Origin: Gemmatimonadaceae bacterium
GTDB taxonomy: Bacteria; Gemmatimonadota; Gemmatimonadetes; Gemmatimonadales; Gemmatimonadaceae
Direction: 5' to 3'
Assembly (NCBI GenBank): GCA_025451425.1
Contig: JANWKK010000146.1
Location: forward strand, 1 to 7,792
Length of the DNA: 7,792 nt
In this document: positions 1-6,399 of the stretch, one piece after another
Layout of the letters: every line of letters begins with the position of its first letter
Numbering within the stretch: position 1 is the first letter of the stretch
Notes under the pieces: generated by a model
Told to the model about the DNA's origin: nothing
Databases searched by the model: none
Seen by the model: the letters and a program-made list of their open reading frames with translations, nothing else
Made by a program: the position numbers and the translations under genes

Positions 1-523
1 AGGCGTCACCGCCAACTGCCGTCGCACCCTCGAAATACAGAAAGTGGCCAAGGCCGGTCGTTAGGCACCACTCGTCGCGCGGCGTGCTCTTGAGCGTGAA
101 CACCTCGCACGTGTAGCCGGCGATCGTTTCGCGCCGCTTGGTCGACTTGATGTCGTCGATCGTTTTACGAACCTCGTCGTCGCGTGCGTCGCCGTTCTGA
201 CCCATCGCGTCGCGCAACGTTTTGAGGCTCGTCACCATGTACTTCTTCATTCCGGGCAGAACGGTGGTGACGTTCCCGTTGCCGTAGTCGAAGATCTGGT
301 ATGTCTGCGCCTCCGGCGGCGCGTCGGCCGGAAGCTCGAAGTCCTGGCGTACGAGCTTGTCGCGCGAGCTGATGCTGATCTGCATCTGCTTATCACTCAG
401 CGAGACATCGTAGGTGATTGTCCCGGCGAATGTCTTCTGAGCGCGTGCGGCGGTAGCATCCGCGACCACGCAACCGGCCGCGACGACTACCACAAGCGCG
501 CCACGACATATGCAACTCGTCAT
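1..523 (-). CDS. Secreted DUF4412-like protein, second paralog (C-terminus cut by window edge)
   Basis: Reading from the ATG at 523 toward position 1 gives 174 open codons that run off the left edge, so the C-terminus is missing. The N-terminus is an export signal with a hydrophobic VVVVAAG stretch. It probably ends at ARA-Q (about residue 29), as in the paralog upstream; an AAGC at residues 15-18 could instead be a weak lipobox. The mature part starts KTFAGTITYDV and aligns along its whole visible length with its upstream neighbour: shared VRQD, FDY, a cysteine in TCE (C139), LKSTP, EWC (C153) and LGHFL-FEG. The two cysteines are 14 residues apart in both paralogs and may form a disulfide in the envelope. 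I assign the DUF4412-type fold from memory of such sequences; the function is unknown. The start shares one base with the neighbour's stop (TGATG) and has no Shine-Dalgarno sequence, so translation is probably coupled. Confidence 0.85.
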   Translation of the reverse strand, partial: MTSCICRGALVVVVAAGCVVADATAARAQKTFAGTITYDVSLSDKQMQISISSRDKLVRQDFELPADAPPEAQTYQIFDYGNGNVTTVLPGMKKYMVTSLKTLRDAMGQNGDARDDEVRKTIDDIKSTKRRETIAGYTCEVFTLKSTPRDEWCLTTGLGHFLYFEGATAVGGDA

Positions 524-1251
524 CACGGCGTCGGCAACAGCGTATTGGCCTCCACAAATCCTGGAGGCACGGCGAAGAAATCCATCGACGGCGTCGAGTG
601 ATCGATTCTGGTAGCGATCATCGTGATCACTCGGCCGTCCGCGCCGGCCATCCGCATTGTCAGAACTGCTGCTCCATCCTTGAACTTTATCGTCGTCGTG
701 CGAGGCAATCTGTCATCACTTTGAAAAGCTGCCGTGGTGCCCGCACGGAGCTGACCCTGCTGGCCTTCGAAGGCGAGGAAATGACCCAGTTCGCTGGTAA
801 TACACCACTCCGCACCGGGCGTGCTCTTGAGCACGTAGATCTCGCACCGCAGGCCGAGGACTGATTCCCAATGCCCGGTACCGTCGATGTCGGCGAGTCG
901 CTCGCGCTCGAGCGCCCGAAGATAGCTTACCGATCGGGGATCGCCGAGCGACTCACGGAACGTGCTGATCGCCATCCGCGTGAAACGCTTCGTCGCGGGA
1001 GAAATGGTGGTGATGGTCCCGTGTTGATAGTCGAACACCTCATAGGTGGTTGTTGCGACGCCGGCGGAGTCGGGGACGCTCGTGTCCTGTCGGACCCTCG
1101 CGTTGCGCGCCGTGATGACGAACTGGCTTGCCTTGCCGTCGATGACAACGTCGTACGTGACCCTGCCCTCGAAGAGCTTCTGTGCACCGGCAGGGCCGGG
1201 CACAGAGCTCACTATGACGAGGATGCAGGCAGCGAGTTGTGACGCGCGCAT
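523..1251 (-). CDS. Secreted DUF4412-like protein, first paralog
   Basis: A 242-residue protein with a signal peptide (residues 1-23, cleavage likely at AGA-Q) and a mature domain beginning KLFEGRVTYDV. This opening, followed by beta-rich sequence with VRQD, FDY and a TTISPATK-like segment, resembles DUF4412 proteins, which are exported and of unknown function. Cysteines C136 (RCE) and C150 (EWC) match C139 and C153 of the downstream paralog, while the intervening 100-130 region is much less conserved. The start is ATG at 1251, supported by GGGAG at 1255-1259. It begins 10 bases after the stop of the S9 peptidase, so the two are very likely co-transcribed, and the ribosome-binding site lies inside that gap. 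The last base of its TGA is the first base of the next gene's ATG. The location (periplasm or outside) is inferred from the signal peptide. No catalytic motif is visible; a binding or structural role is as likely as an enzymatic one. Confidence 0.88.
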   Translation of the reverse strand: MRASQLAACILVIVSSVPGPAGAQKLFEGRVTYDVVIDGKASQFVITARNARVRQDTSVPDSAGVATTTYEVFDYQHGTITTISPATKRFTRMAISTFRESLGDPRSVSYLRALERERLADIDGTGHWESVLGLRCEIYVLKSTPGAEWCITSELGHFLAFEGQQGQLRAGTTAAFQSDDRLPRTTTIKFKDGAAVLTMRMAGADGRVITMIATRIDHSTPSMDFFAVPPGFVEANTLLPTP

Positions 1252-1254
1252 GAT

Positions 1255-1259
1255 CTCCC
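1255..1259 (-). promoter_or_regulatory. Ribosome-binding site of first DUF4412-like gene
   Basis: GGGAG on the minus strand, three bases before the ATG at 1251 and just after the TAA of the S9 gene. It fixes the DUF4412-like start and shows that the second cistron can load its own ribosomes despite the very short gap. Confidence 0.65.
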
Positions 1260-1261
1260 GG

Positions 1262-4201
1262 TTACTCGATTGGCGCTCCCTTTTTCACCTGCGGAACGCC
1301 GTCGCTCATCCACTTCGGCTCTGGCTTGCCCATCAAGTAGTGATCGAAAAACTGCTTCATCCTGATCTGAAAATCCTTCTGGTTCTCCGTCTTCGCCAGA
1401 TGGTGCGGCTCGCCAGGGTACGACAGCAAGATGACGTGTTTTCCCCAACGCCGTGCAGCACCGTAGAACTCGAGGCCCTGGTGCCAATCGACGGCGTTGT
1501 CAGCCGTCCCGTGAAGAATGAGGAAAGGTGTCGTAATGTCGCGCACGTGGAAGATGGGCGACTGGTCCTCATAGAGGTCCTTGGCTGTCCAGGGTGTTGC
1601 CCCGTCGCCCATGCGCACCTGGCCTAGCTCCATGATTCCCTGCTGGAGTGTGCCGGTGCCCGGATATGTCTCATCGTAGAAGCTGATGAGATCGGTCGGG
1701 GGCGCCCCAGTGACCACAGCGGTGAACAACTTGGAGCGCGTGAGAATGTAAGAACTCTGGTACCCTCCCCAGCTGTGGCCCTGCAACCCGATGTGCTGCG
1801 GATCAGCATACCCTAGCTCGATCACCTTCTTCACGGCGCTCTCGACACAGTCGACGGCCGAGGAGCCCGGCTTTCCAATTTCATAAACAACGTCCGGCTG
1901 GAGCACGAGGTAGCCGTTGGAGGCGTACGTCGAGATGTGCGGCCGATCGTCGTACACGGGCATCGAGAACGTGTGATGGGTGTTCGACATGATCTCGTAG
2001 AAGTACACGAGCATCGGATACTTCTTGCCGGGCTGATAGCCGGCGGGCAGGGTGAGCGTACCCTGAAGCTTCTTGCCCTTGCTGTTGGTGTACTCGATCA
2101 GGACCTTGCTGCCCCAGGCGTATTCGTTGAGTTGCGGGTTGGCGTCGGTGATCTTGCGCGGCGAGGCGAATGCGGTCGTCGACGCCCAGTAGTCCGGGAA
2201 CTCGTTGAAGGCTTGCTCCGTGAAGATGACGCGATCGGCCTTCTCGGCCTTCTGTGCCTGGCCGATCTGCTTGTCGGCCCAGACGAGCGCCGTCGGCGCC
2301 TTACCTAACGAGGCAGTCCAGTAGCCCGTTTTCTTGCTCCATTCACCGTACGCGGAGAGCAGTACGGGTTTGCTGAGGTCAAGGCCCTCGTCGTCGTCGC
2401 CGCCGAGCCCCGTGCCAAAGATTCCGCCACCGCCGCCACGTCCACCGCGACCGACACGCCGATCGAGCCTAACGACTCGAAATTGGATCTGCTGTGCCGC
2501 GCCAACACCCTGGGTCAGTTCGATCGCCTTGTCGCCGTCCAGCGACAAGGCCCAGACGTCGTACTTGTGATTGAGCAACACGTACTTGCCATCCTTCGAC
2601 CATGCGGCGACGCCGTACGTCGGGAGCTCGTACGGGTGATCGTCATCGACGTCGACGAAGCTGAGCTTCTCGCCGTCGTCGAGATCGACGACCTTCATCG
2701 TCCCGAGATTCACGGCTTTGACGTGCTTGTCCTTGAGGTAGAGAAACCACTTGCTGTCAGGCGACGTCCCCATTGTCCGGACGACCTTCTTCTCGATCAG
2801 GGTTCGCTCACCGGTTTCAGTATTCACGCGATAGAAGTCCGCGTGGCTGCCACCCCACGCGACCTCGCCGCGATAGGCGCTATCGTCGCGGCCGATCGCC
2901 CATTTGCCACTCGCAGTCGGCATGACTTGCGGCATGTCCTCGCTGCCGAGCTTCACGAACTTCTTGGTCGCGAGCACGATCGACGCGGCCGTCGTCGCGC
3001 GGCGCAGTTGCTGTATACGAATCATCTGAACCGATTGCGGATCGGGATCCTTCCAGTGCCAGACGTCGACATTGGCTTGCGGGTCCTCCGATTTCGCTGC
3101 TTCGATCTCCTGGTCTTTGATGCCGACGAAGACGCGAGAGCCATCTCGGCTGAAACGAGGTGATGAAAACTCACTCAATACCATTGCCTTCGGGAAGGCA
3201 GCATCCTTCGATGGGTCATACTCGAATCGCGCCGACTTCGGCGTGCCGAGCTGTGACCACGTGAGCAGGACGTTGTCGCGCTGCTTGCGATCGGTCGCCT
3301 TCGTGCCACGAAGTACCGCCAGGTTCGAGCCGTCGGTGCTCCACTGGAGCTGATCGTAGATCTGCGCCGCGCCGTCGAGCGTCTTCGTCTCGTCAGTGGC
3401 CAAGTCGATCAGATACACGCCATTGCCGAGATGCTCGGTGGCGTCGATCGTGTACGCGAACAGATGCCCGCTGTCATCGAAATCGTACTGGTTCACGTTG
3501 CCGACGTTGCGGCTCGCGCCTGACGAGAGATCGCGGAGGAGCAGGTCGGTACCGTCGTGCGTCGTGTCGCTGGCGGCCTTGTTCGTCCGCACAGCGAGCC
3601 AGTGTCCACCCTTCGCGAACTTGAAGGTCGCCGCGTTAGGTACATCCAGCTTCACGCCCGATTCGAGATCGAGCAGCTCGAACTTGCGCGGTGTTGTCTC
3701 GGTGTTCGCGGCAGCCGCGCCGCCACGGCCGCCACGTGCGCCACCCGGTCCGCCGCGGCCACGGCCTTTCGAGGCCGGCGGATTCACGTAGTAGCCGACG
3801 AATCGCGAGTCGTCGGAGAAGGCCGGGCCGCTTGCCGCGCCGCCCCCAAAGCCGCCACCACCCTCGCCGCGTCCGGCAGCCGGCGCGGTCCCAGCGTTCA
3901 TGCTGTACACCTTCTCGCCGTCGAGCTGCTTCACGAACAGGGTCGCGTCGCCGTCGTTGGGCTGCAGCGTATAGGTCATCCACTTCCCGTCGGGCGAGAT
4001 CGCCGTCGACGTGATGCGGTTCCAGCGGCCGTAGTCCGGCAGATTCAGAACTTTGAGTGCGCCGGGGTCTTTTCTGGTCGCTGCACCCTGCTGCGCGGGG
4101 GTGCCGCTGTTGGATTGGGCTAGAGCGCTGGCGGAAAGGCCGAGAAAGGCGAACGCGAGCGTAGCTCGCCGCAGAGCGGCGAAGGACGGTGGGCGGTACA
4201 T
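1262..4201 (-). CDS. Secreted S9-family (prolyl oligopeptidase-type) serine peptidase
   Basis: A 979-residue exported peptidase of MEROPS family S9. An N-terminal signal peptide (MYRPPSF...ASALAQ, about 29 residues) precedes a long beta-propeller-like part with repeated blade motifs such as ISPDGKW, FSDDSRFVG, FSRDGSRVFVG and WSKDGKYVLL. The C-terminal alpha/beta-hydrolase domain covers roughly residues 680-960. The visible catalytic triad is Ser810 in GHSWGGY, Asp901 in HGTADNAVD and His933 in GEPHHL. S9 enzymes cleave short peptides, the propeller limiting substrate size. The exact specificity (dipeptidyl, acylaminoacyl or endopeptidase) cannot be read here. I start at ATG 4201 because GGAG lies five bases upstream and a signal peptide follows; the frame stays open to a TTG at 4231 without such support. 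Three Gly/Arg-rich low-complexity insertions occur at about residues 109-125, 144-162 and 584-606. The protein is longer than classical 700-residue prolyl oligopeptidases. Two DUF4412-like genes follow directly. Confidence 0.95.
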   Translation of the reverse strand: MYRPPSFAALRRATLAFAFLGLSASALAQSNSGTPAQQGAATRKDPGALKVLNLPDYGRWNRITSTAISPDGKWMTYTLQPNDGDATLFVKQLDGEKVYSMNAGTAPAAGRGEGGGGFGGGAASGPAFSDDSRFVGYYVNPPASKGRGRGGPGGARGGRGGAAAANTETTPRKFELLDLESGVKLDVPNAATFKFAKGGHWLAVRTNKAASDTTHDGTDLLLRDLSSGASRNVGNVNQYDFDDSGHLFAYTIDATEHLGNGVYLIDLATDETKTLDGAAQIYDQLQWSTDGSNLAVLRGTKATDRKQRDNVLLTWSQLGTPKSARFEYDPSKDAAFPKAMVLSEFSSPRFSRDGSRVFVGIKDQEIEAAKSEDPQANVDVWHWKDPDPQSVQMIRIQQLRRATTAASIVLATKKFVKLGSEDMPQVMPTASGKWAIGRDDSAYRGEVAWGGSHADFYRVNTETGERTLIEKKVVRTMGTSPDSKWFLYLKDKHVKAVNLGTMKVVDLDDGEKLSFVDVDDDHPYELPTYGVAAWSKDGKYVLLNHKYDVWALSLDGDKAIELTQGVGAAQQIQFRVVRLDRRVGRGGRGGGGGIFGTGLGGDDDEGLDLSKPVLLSAYGEWSKKTGYWTASLGKAPTALVWADKQIGQAQKAEKADRVIFTEQAFNEFPDYWASTTAFASPRKITDANPQLNEYAWGSKVLIEYTNSKGKKLQGTLTLPAGYQPGKKYPMLVYFYEIMSNTHHTFSMPVYDDRPHISTYASNGYLVLQPDVVYEIGKPGSSAVDCVESAVKKVIELGYADPQHIGLQGHSWGGYQSSYILTRSKLFTAVVTGAPPTDLISFYDETYPGTGTLQQGIMELGQVRMGDGATPWTAKDLYEDQSPIFHVRDITTPFLILHGTADNAVDWHQGLEFYGAARRWGKHVILLSYPGEPHHLAKTENQKDFQIRMKQFFDHYLMGKPEPKWMSDGVPQVKKGAPIE

Positions 4202-4206
4202 CGAAT

Positions 4207-4210
4207 CTCC
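4207..4210 (-). promoter_or_regulatory. Ribosome-binding site deciding the S9 peptidase start
   Basis: GGAG on the minus strand, five bases upstream of the ATG at 4201. It favours that ATG over the in-frame TTG at 4231 and puts the signal peptide at the true N-terminus. Confidence 0.7.
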
Positions 4211-4263
4211 GGGTGGCCGAGGGTCGCCCAACTATACGCCGCGCCCTGCGCAACTGCTGGCCC

Positions 4264-4294
4264 TGTCATCCTGAGCGAAGCGAAGCGCTCAGGA
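4264..4294. repeat. Interspersed GAGCGAAGCGA element forming a hairpin
   Basis: This intergenic element reads TGTCATCCTGAGCG followed by AAGCGAAG. Arms TCCTGAGCG (4269-4277) and CGCTCAGGA (4286-4294) are a perfect 9-bp inverted repeat around an eight-base loop. From memory, the TGTCATCCTGAGCGAAGCGA sequence is a short interspersed element scattered through many soil bacterial genomes; I could not search to confirm. It lies five bases downstream of the TM2-like gene's stop and upstream of the S9 gene, so the hairpin could stabilise or trim the upstream transcript. There is no T-run on the minus strand after it, so it is not a standard intrinsic terminator. A related copy sits at 5827-5848. Confidence 0.65.
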
Positions 4295-4299
4295 CAAAA

Positions 4300-4506
4300 T
4301 CACGCAAGCTTTGGCTTCCAGACCGCGGCGTCGATGATCGACCAGAGGTGGACCGCCCAACCGAATAGGAAGAACCACAGCACCGCGGCGAGACAGAACT
4401 GAAAAATCGCCATCAAGAGACGGCCCTGGAGCAGTTGTCCCAGGCCTGGAATGAAAAGACTGCATAGCGCGGCGATGACGTTTCCGGCCGAGCCCTGACC
4501 TGACAT
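4300..4506 (-). CDS. Small TM2-like integral membrane protein
   Basis: A 68-residue protein starting MSGQGSAGNVIAALCSLFIPGLGQ. The IPGLGQLLQGR motif followed by two hydrophobic segments (about residues 10-24 and 30-54) and a terminal WSIIDAAVWKPK resembles small TM2-domain-like proteins, in which a PGLGQ turn joins short membrane helices. Such proteins have no settled biochemical function in bacteria. The start at ATG 4506 is chosen because a full GGAGG lies seven bases upstream (4514-4518); an in-frame GTG at 4554 would add 16 charged residues without a comparable site. The gene is 78 bases downstream of the HExxH peptidase stop, so it could share that transcript or have its own promoter. 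It ends just before the hairpin element at 4264-4294. Confidence 0.82.
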   Translation of the reverse strand: MSGQGSAGNVIAALCSLFIPGLGQLLQGRLLMAIFQFCLAAVLWFFLFGWAVHLWSIIDAAVWKPKLA

Positions 4507-4513
4507 TTCGATT

Positions 4514-4518
4514 CCTCC
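4514..4518 (-). promoter_or_regulatory. Ribosome-binding site deciding the TM2-like start
   Basis: A full GGAGG on the minus strand, seven bases from the ATG at 4506. It selects that ATG over the in-frame GTG at 4554. Confidence 0.75.
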
Positions 4519-4584
4519 GAAAGAATGGGGCACGCGAACGCGCGCTCTAAGCACTACGGCGAAGGGACCGAGACGGATTCGTCG

Positions 4585-5229
4585 TTAGGTTCCGGATTCC
4601 CCGCTCTTGTCCAAGTCCGTGCGACGCGTGATGGCGCGCTTCATCCAGTCTGGCGCCGAGAGGGCAGCGAGGTCCGCTTGCTCGACGCGGTGTCCAGCCA
4701 GTTCCCAATCGATGACCGGAGCCACCTCCTCATCCGCGCTGGCGAGGCTAGCGAGCGCCCGCTCGACGACCGGCGCGCCGTCCGGCGCCACCATCCCGAA
4801 CTCGACCTCGGCGCGTCGGCAAAAACGCTCATGCTTTGCCGCCCCGGCGGGGTCGTACTTAACTCCGGCGTTGTCGAGTCGCGCGTGCATCGCCTCATGA
4901 AGAATCGTCGCGGCGACCTGCGTCGGCGTGAAGTCACGGTTGACGACGAAGGTCAGCTCGACGAGACACGTGCGCGTCTCGGGAAAGTAGGCGCCGCGAC
5001 AGGGGAAGCGACGCACCTGAATGCGCGCGAAGTCGCGATGCATGCGGCGGAAGTGCGAGGGCTGGTAGCGCTCGATGAGCCCGAGCGCGGTATCGAGGCG
5101 AGCGAAGACTTCTTCGCTTTCGATGTCGGGCCGCGTATTGAGGAGCGTGACCGGCAGCCCGCGGACCATGCGGTCCTCGGGTAGGTCGGCGCCGGCGCGG
5201 CGGAGCAGTGTTTTTATCTTGCTAAACAT
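4585..5229 (-). CDS. Putative HExxH zinc metallopeptidase (SprT-like pattern)
   Basis: A protein of 214 residues from ATG 5229, or 215 from the GTG at 5232. Numbered from the GTG, LHEAMHARL supplies the zinc-binding H112 and H116 and the catalytic E113. Seventeen residues later KHERFCRRAEVEFG offers H134 as a third ligand, with F137 in an HxxF arrangement. HExxH followed at this distance by HxxF is the pattern of SprT/Spartan-like peptidases, hence the tentative assignment; E135 or E142 as a gluzincin-type ligand is an alternative. No signal peptide or membrane segment is visible, so it should be cytoplasmic. The part before HExxH has a beta-rich CRGAYFPETRTCLVEL stretch, and the last 60 residues show no recognised motif. 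Its ATG overlaps the Clp-N gene's TGA by one base (TGATG) and no Shine-Dalgarno is seen, so translation is probably coupled. Substrate unknown. Confidence 0.8.
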   Translation of the reverse strand: MFSKIKTLLRRAGADLPEDRMVRGLPVTLLNTRPDIESEEVFARLDTALGLIERYQPSHFRRMHRDFARIQVRRFPCRGAYFPETRTCLVELTFVVNRDFTPTQVAATILHEAMHARLDNAGVKYDPAGAAKHERFCRRAEVEFGMVAPDGAPVVERALASLASADEEVAPVIDWELAGHRVEQADLAALSAPDWMKRAITRRTDLDKSGESGT

Positions 5230-5810
5230 CACCGACTCGTGAGAAAGCGTGTGGCGTCTGCCGTGTCCATGAAATTCGCGGTGACCACGGCACCGTTCGA
5301 ATACCTCAGAGTCACGTGAATCAGGTTCGGCTTTTCCCCGGTCGGCGGCGGCGTCAGTGTCTCGGTCTCGACTCCAAGAATACGCAGTGTCTCCACGCGA
5401 GCTTTCTCGAGCGCGATGCCGAACGAGTGCAGCACTTCCACCGCAATCCCCTTACCTTCGCGCAGGATTCCAAGGAGCAAATGCTCGGTGCCGACATACG
5501 AATGTTGCAGCTCGCGAGCCTCGCTCATTGAAAGCTCGAGCGCTTTCTTGCTCCGGGACGTGTACGGCAAATCGGACGATTCCGTCCGGACGTCGACGTT
5601 GCCAGGCTCGAGCGCCTGCTTGAGGACATTCGTCGCGTGCGAGAGATCGAGGCCGAGATTCTGGAGGACGACACTTGCGACGCCGTCGTCGGCGAGCAGA
5701 CCAAGGAGCATATGCTCGCAGCCAATGTAAGAATGGCCCAATGCCAGCGCCTCATTCCGTGCTTGGGCGAGCACTTTGCGAACGCGTTCAGTGAAGTTGT
5801 AACCTTGCAC
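5229..5810 (-). CDS. Free-standing ClpC-type N-terminal domain protein
   Basis: A 193-residue protein made of two Clp N repeats (about residues 5-66 and 81-146) with GHSYIGCEHMLLGLL and QHSYVGTEHLLLGIL, followed by a 45-residue tail and no AAA+ module. It is colinear with the ClpC N-domain, which recruits substrates and adaptors to the ClpCP protease. Its T7 and E32, and T84 and E109, correspond to residues (T7/E32 and T81/E106 in Bacillus ClpC, as I recall) that hold phosphoarginine. It could bind the same clients or adaptors as ClpC and act as a decoy, adaptor or regulator; mycobacterial ClpC2 is a comparable stand-alone protein. The tail (residues 150-193) has a PPP linker and an IHVTLRYSNGAVV beta segment I do not recognise. 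Translation starts at GTG 5810 behind GGAGGT. An HExxH peptidase gene overlaps its stop. Confidence 0.93.
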   Translation of the reverse strand: MQGYNFTERVRKVLAQARNEALALGHSYIGCEHMLLGLLADDGVASVVLQNLGLDLSHATNVLKQALEPGNVDVRTESSDLPYTSRSKKALELSMSEARELQHSYVGTEHLLLGILREGKGIAVEVLHSFGIALEKARVETLRILGVETETLTPPPTGEKPNLIHVTLRYSNGAVVTANFMDTADATRFLTSR

Positions 5811-5814
5811 GGCT

Positions 5815-5820
5815 ACCTCC
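5815..5820 (-). promoter_or_regulatory. Strong ribosome-binding site supporting the Clp-N GTG start
   Basis: GGAGGT on the minus strand, four bases before the GTG at 5810. It supports a GTG start that gives MQGYNFTER, matching the family's FTER N-terminus. Confidence 0.75.
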
Positions 5821-5826
5821 GAAGGC

Positions 5827-5848
5827 AGATCCCTCGCTTCGCTCGGGA
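5827..5848. repeat. Second copy of the GAGCGAAGCGA interspersed element
   Basis: On the minus strand this reads TCCCGAGCGAAGCGAGGGA followed by TCT. It shares the 11-base core GAGCGAAGCGA with the element at 4264-4294 (there on the plus strand), here with TCCC/GGGA ends that can pair imperfectly. It lies in the 60-base gap between the DinB-like stop and the Clp-N start, just upstream of the ribosome-binding site, so it would be in the Clp-N mRNA leader. Confidence 0.55.
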
Positions 5849-5870
5849 AGCCAGGCTGTACGCGCGGTGG

Positions 5871-6398
5871 TCAGCGCTGCGCCCCCTCTCGCCAAATCGG
5901 TCGTGCGTTGCCGCCGGCGTCCGCGTAGAACTTTACCGCGCCCGGCACCTGCGCTTTGGCGACGAGAATGATCTGGCCCAAGTGAAGCGCGAAGTGCTGG
6001 ACGACCTGATACACCGCTTCGAGTTTCGAGTCATCCCGAGATTGTACACGCCGCCGTTCCGTTAGTTGCTCCGGCCGCAGCTTGGCCAGCACGGCGTCCA
6101 CCTCGTCGAGCGTTTGCTCCATTCGGCACATGAGCTCCTCACGCGTGCCACCTTCTCGCGCCGCGAACTCGCCCGCCCGATTGCGAACATCGGGCGCACC
6201 GCCAACAGCGCCCACAATCCATTGACGAACGTTGCCCTCGAGATGCAGCACCAGATTGCCAACGCTGTTCGACTCGTCGTTAGGCCGCCACCAGAGCATC
6301 TCGTCCGGCAGCGCGTCGAGAGTCTTCCGCAGCTTAATCCGGAACTCGTCCGTGAGATAGGCGCGGGAACGGTCGATGAAGTTCTGAGCGACGTCCAT
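5871..6398 (-). CDS. DinB-superfamily protein of the DUF1572 type
   Basis: A 175-residue soluble protein. The segments LRKTLDALPDEMLWWRPNDESNSVGNLVLHLEGNVRQWI and VVQHFALHLGQIILVAK, split by a variable middle, are typical of DUF1572 proteins, which adopt the DinB/YfiT four-helix bundle. Three histidines that fit the usual metal site are present: H52 (LVLHLEG), H135 and H139 (QHFALH). Members of the superfamily include thiol-dependent transferases (bacillithiol, mycothiol or glutathione type) and many proteins without known activity; no substrate can be assigned here. Length and N-terminus fit the family, so ATG 6398 is the likely start. It is unusual that no Shine-Dalgarno precedes it: the bases immediately upstream are a C-rich heptamer array. 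It lies 81 bases downstream of the PH-like gene and 60 bases upstream of the Clp-N gene, so a shared transcript is possible but not shown. Confidence 0.9.
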   Translation of the reverse strand: MDVAQNFIDRSRAYLTDEFRIKLRKTLDALPDEMLWWRPNDESNSVGNLVLHLEGNVRQWIVGAVGGAPDVRNRAGEFAAREGGTREELMCRMEQTLDEVDAVLAKLRPEQLTERRRVQSRDDSKLEAVYQVVQHFALHLGQIILVAKAQVPGAVKFYADAGGNARPIWREGAQR

Positions 6399-6399
6399 A

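Noticed and set aside
470..472. Lipobox at C18 of the second DUF4412-like protein
   Set aside because: The AAGC context is weak, and the paralog has a normal signal-peptidase I site at the equivalent ARA/AGA-Q position, so lipidation is only a minor possibility.
1046..4123. Several long plus-strand open frames opposite the S9 and DUF4412-like genes (for example 2483-3163 and 3557-4123)
   Set aside because: They are antisense to strongly supported genes, have no recognisable domain and are explained by GC-rich codon bias leaving complementary frames open.
4202..4231. N-terminal extension of the S9 peptidase to a TTG at 4231
   Set aside because: It would put ten hydrophilic residues before the signal peptide and lacks the GGAG site that serves the ATG at 4201.
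4269..4294. Intrinsic transcription terminator after the TM2-like gene
   Set aside because: The 9-bp stem is good but no T-run follows on the minus strand, and the same core occurs elsewhere as an interspersed element.
4525..5184. A 219-codon plus-strand frame opposite the HExxH peptidase
   Set aside because: The minus-strand frame has a zinc-binding motif and a coupled start; the plus-strand product is arginine-rich low-information sequence.
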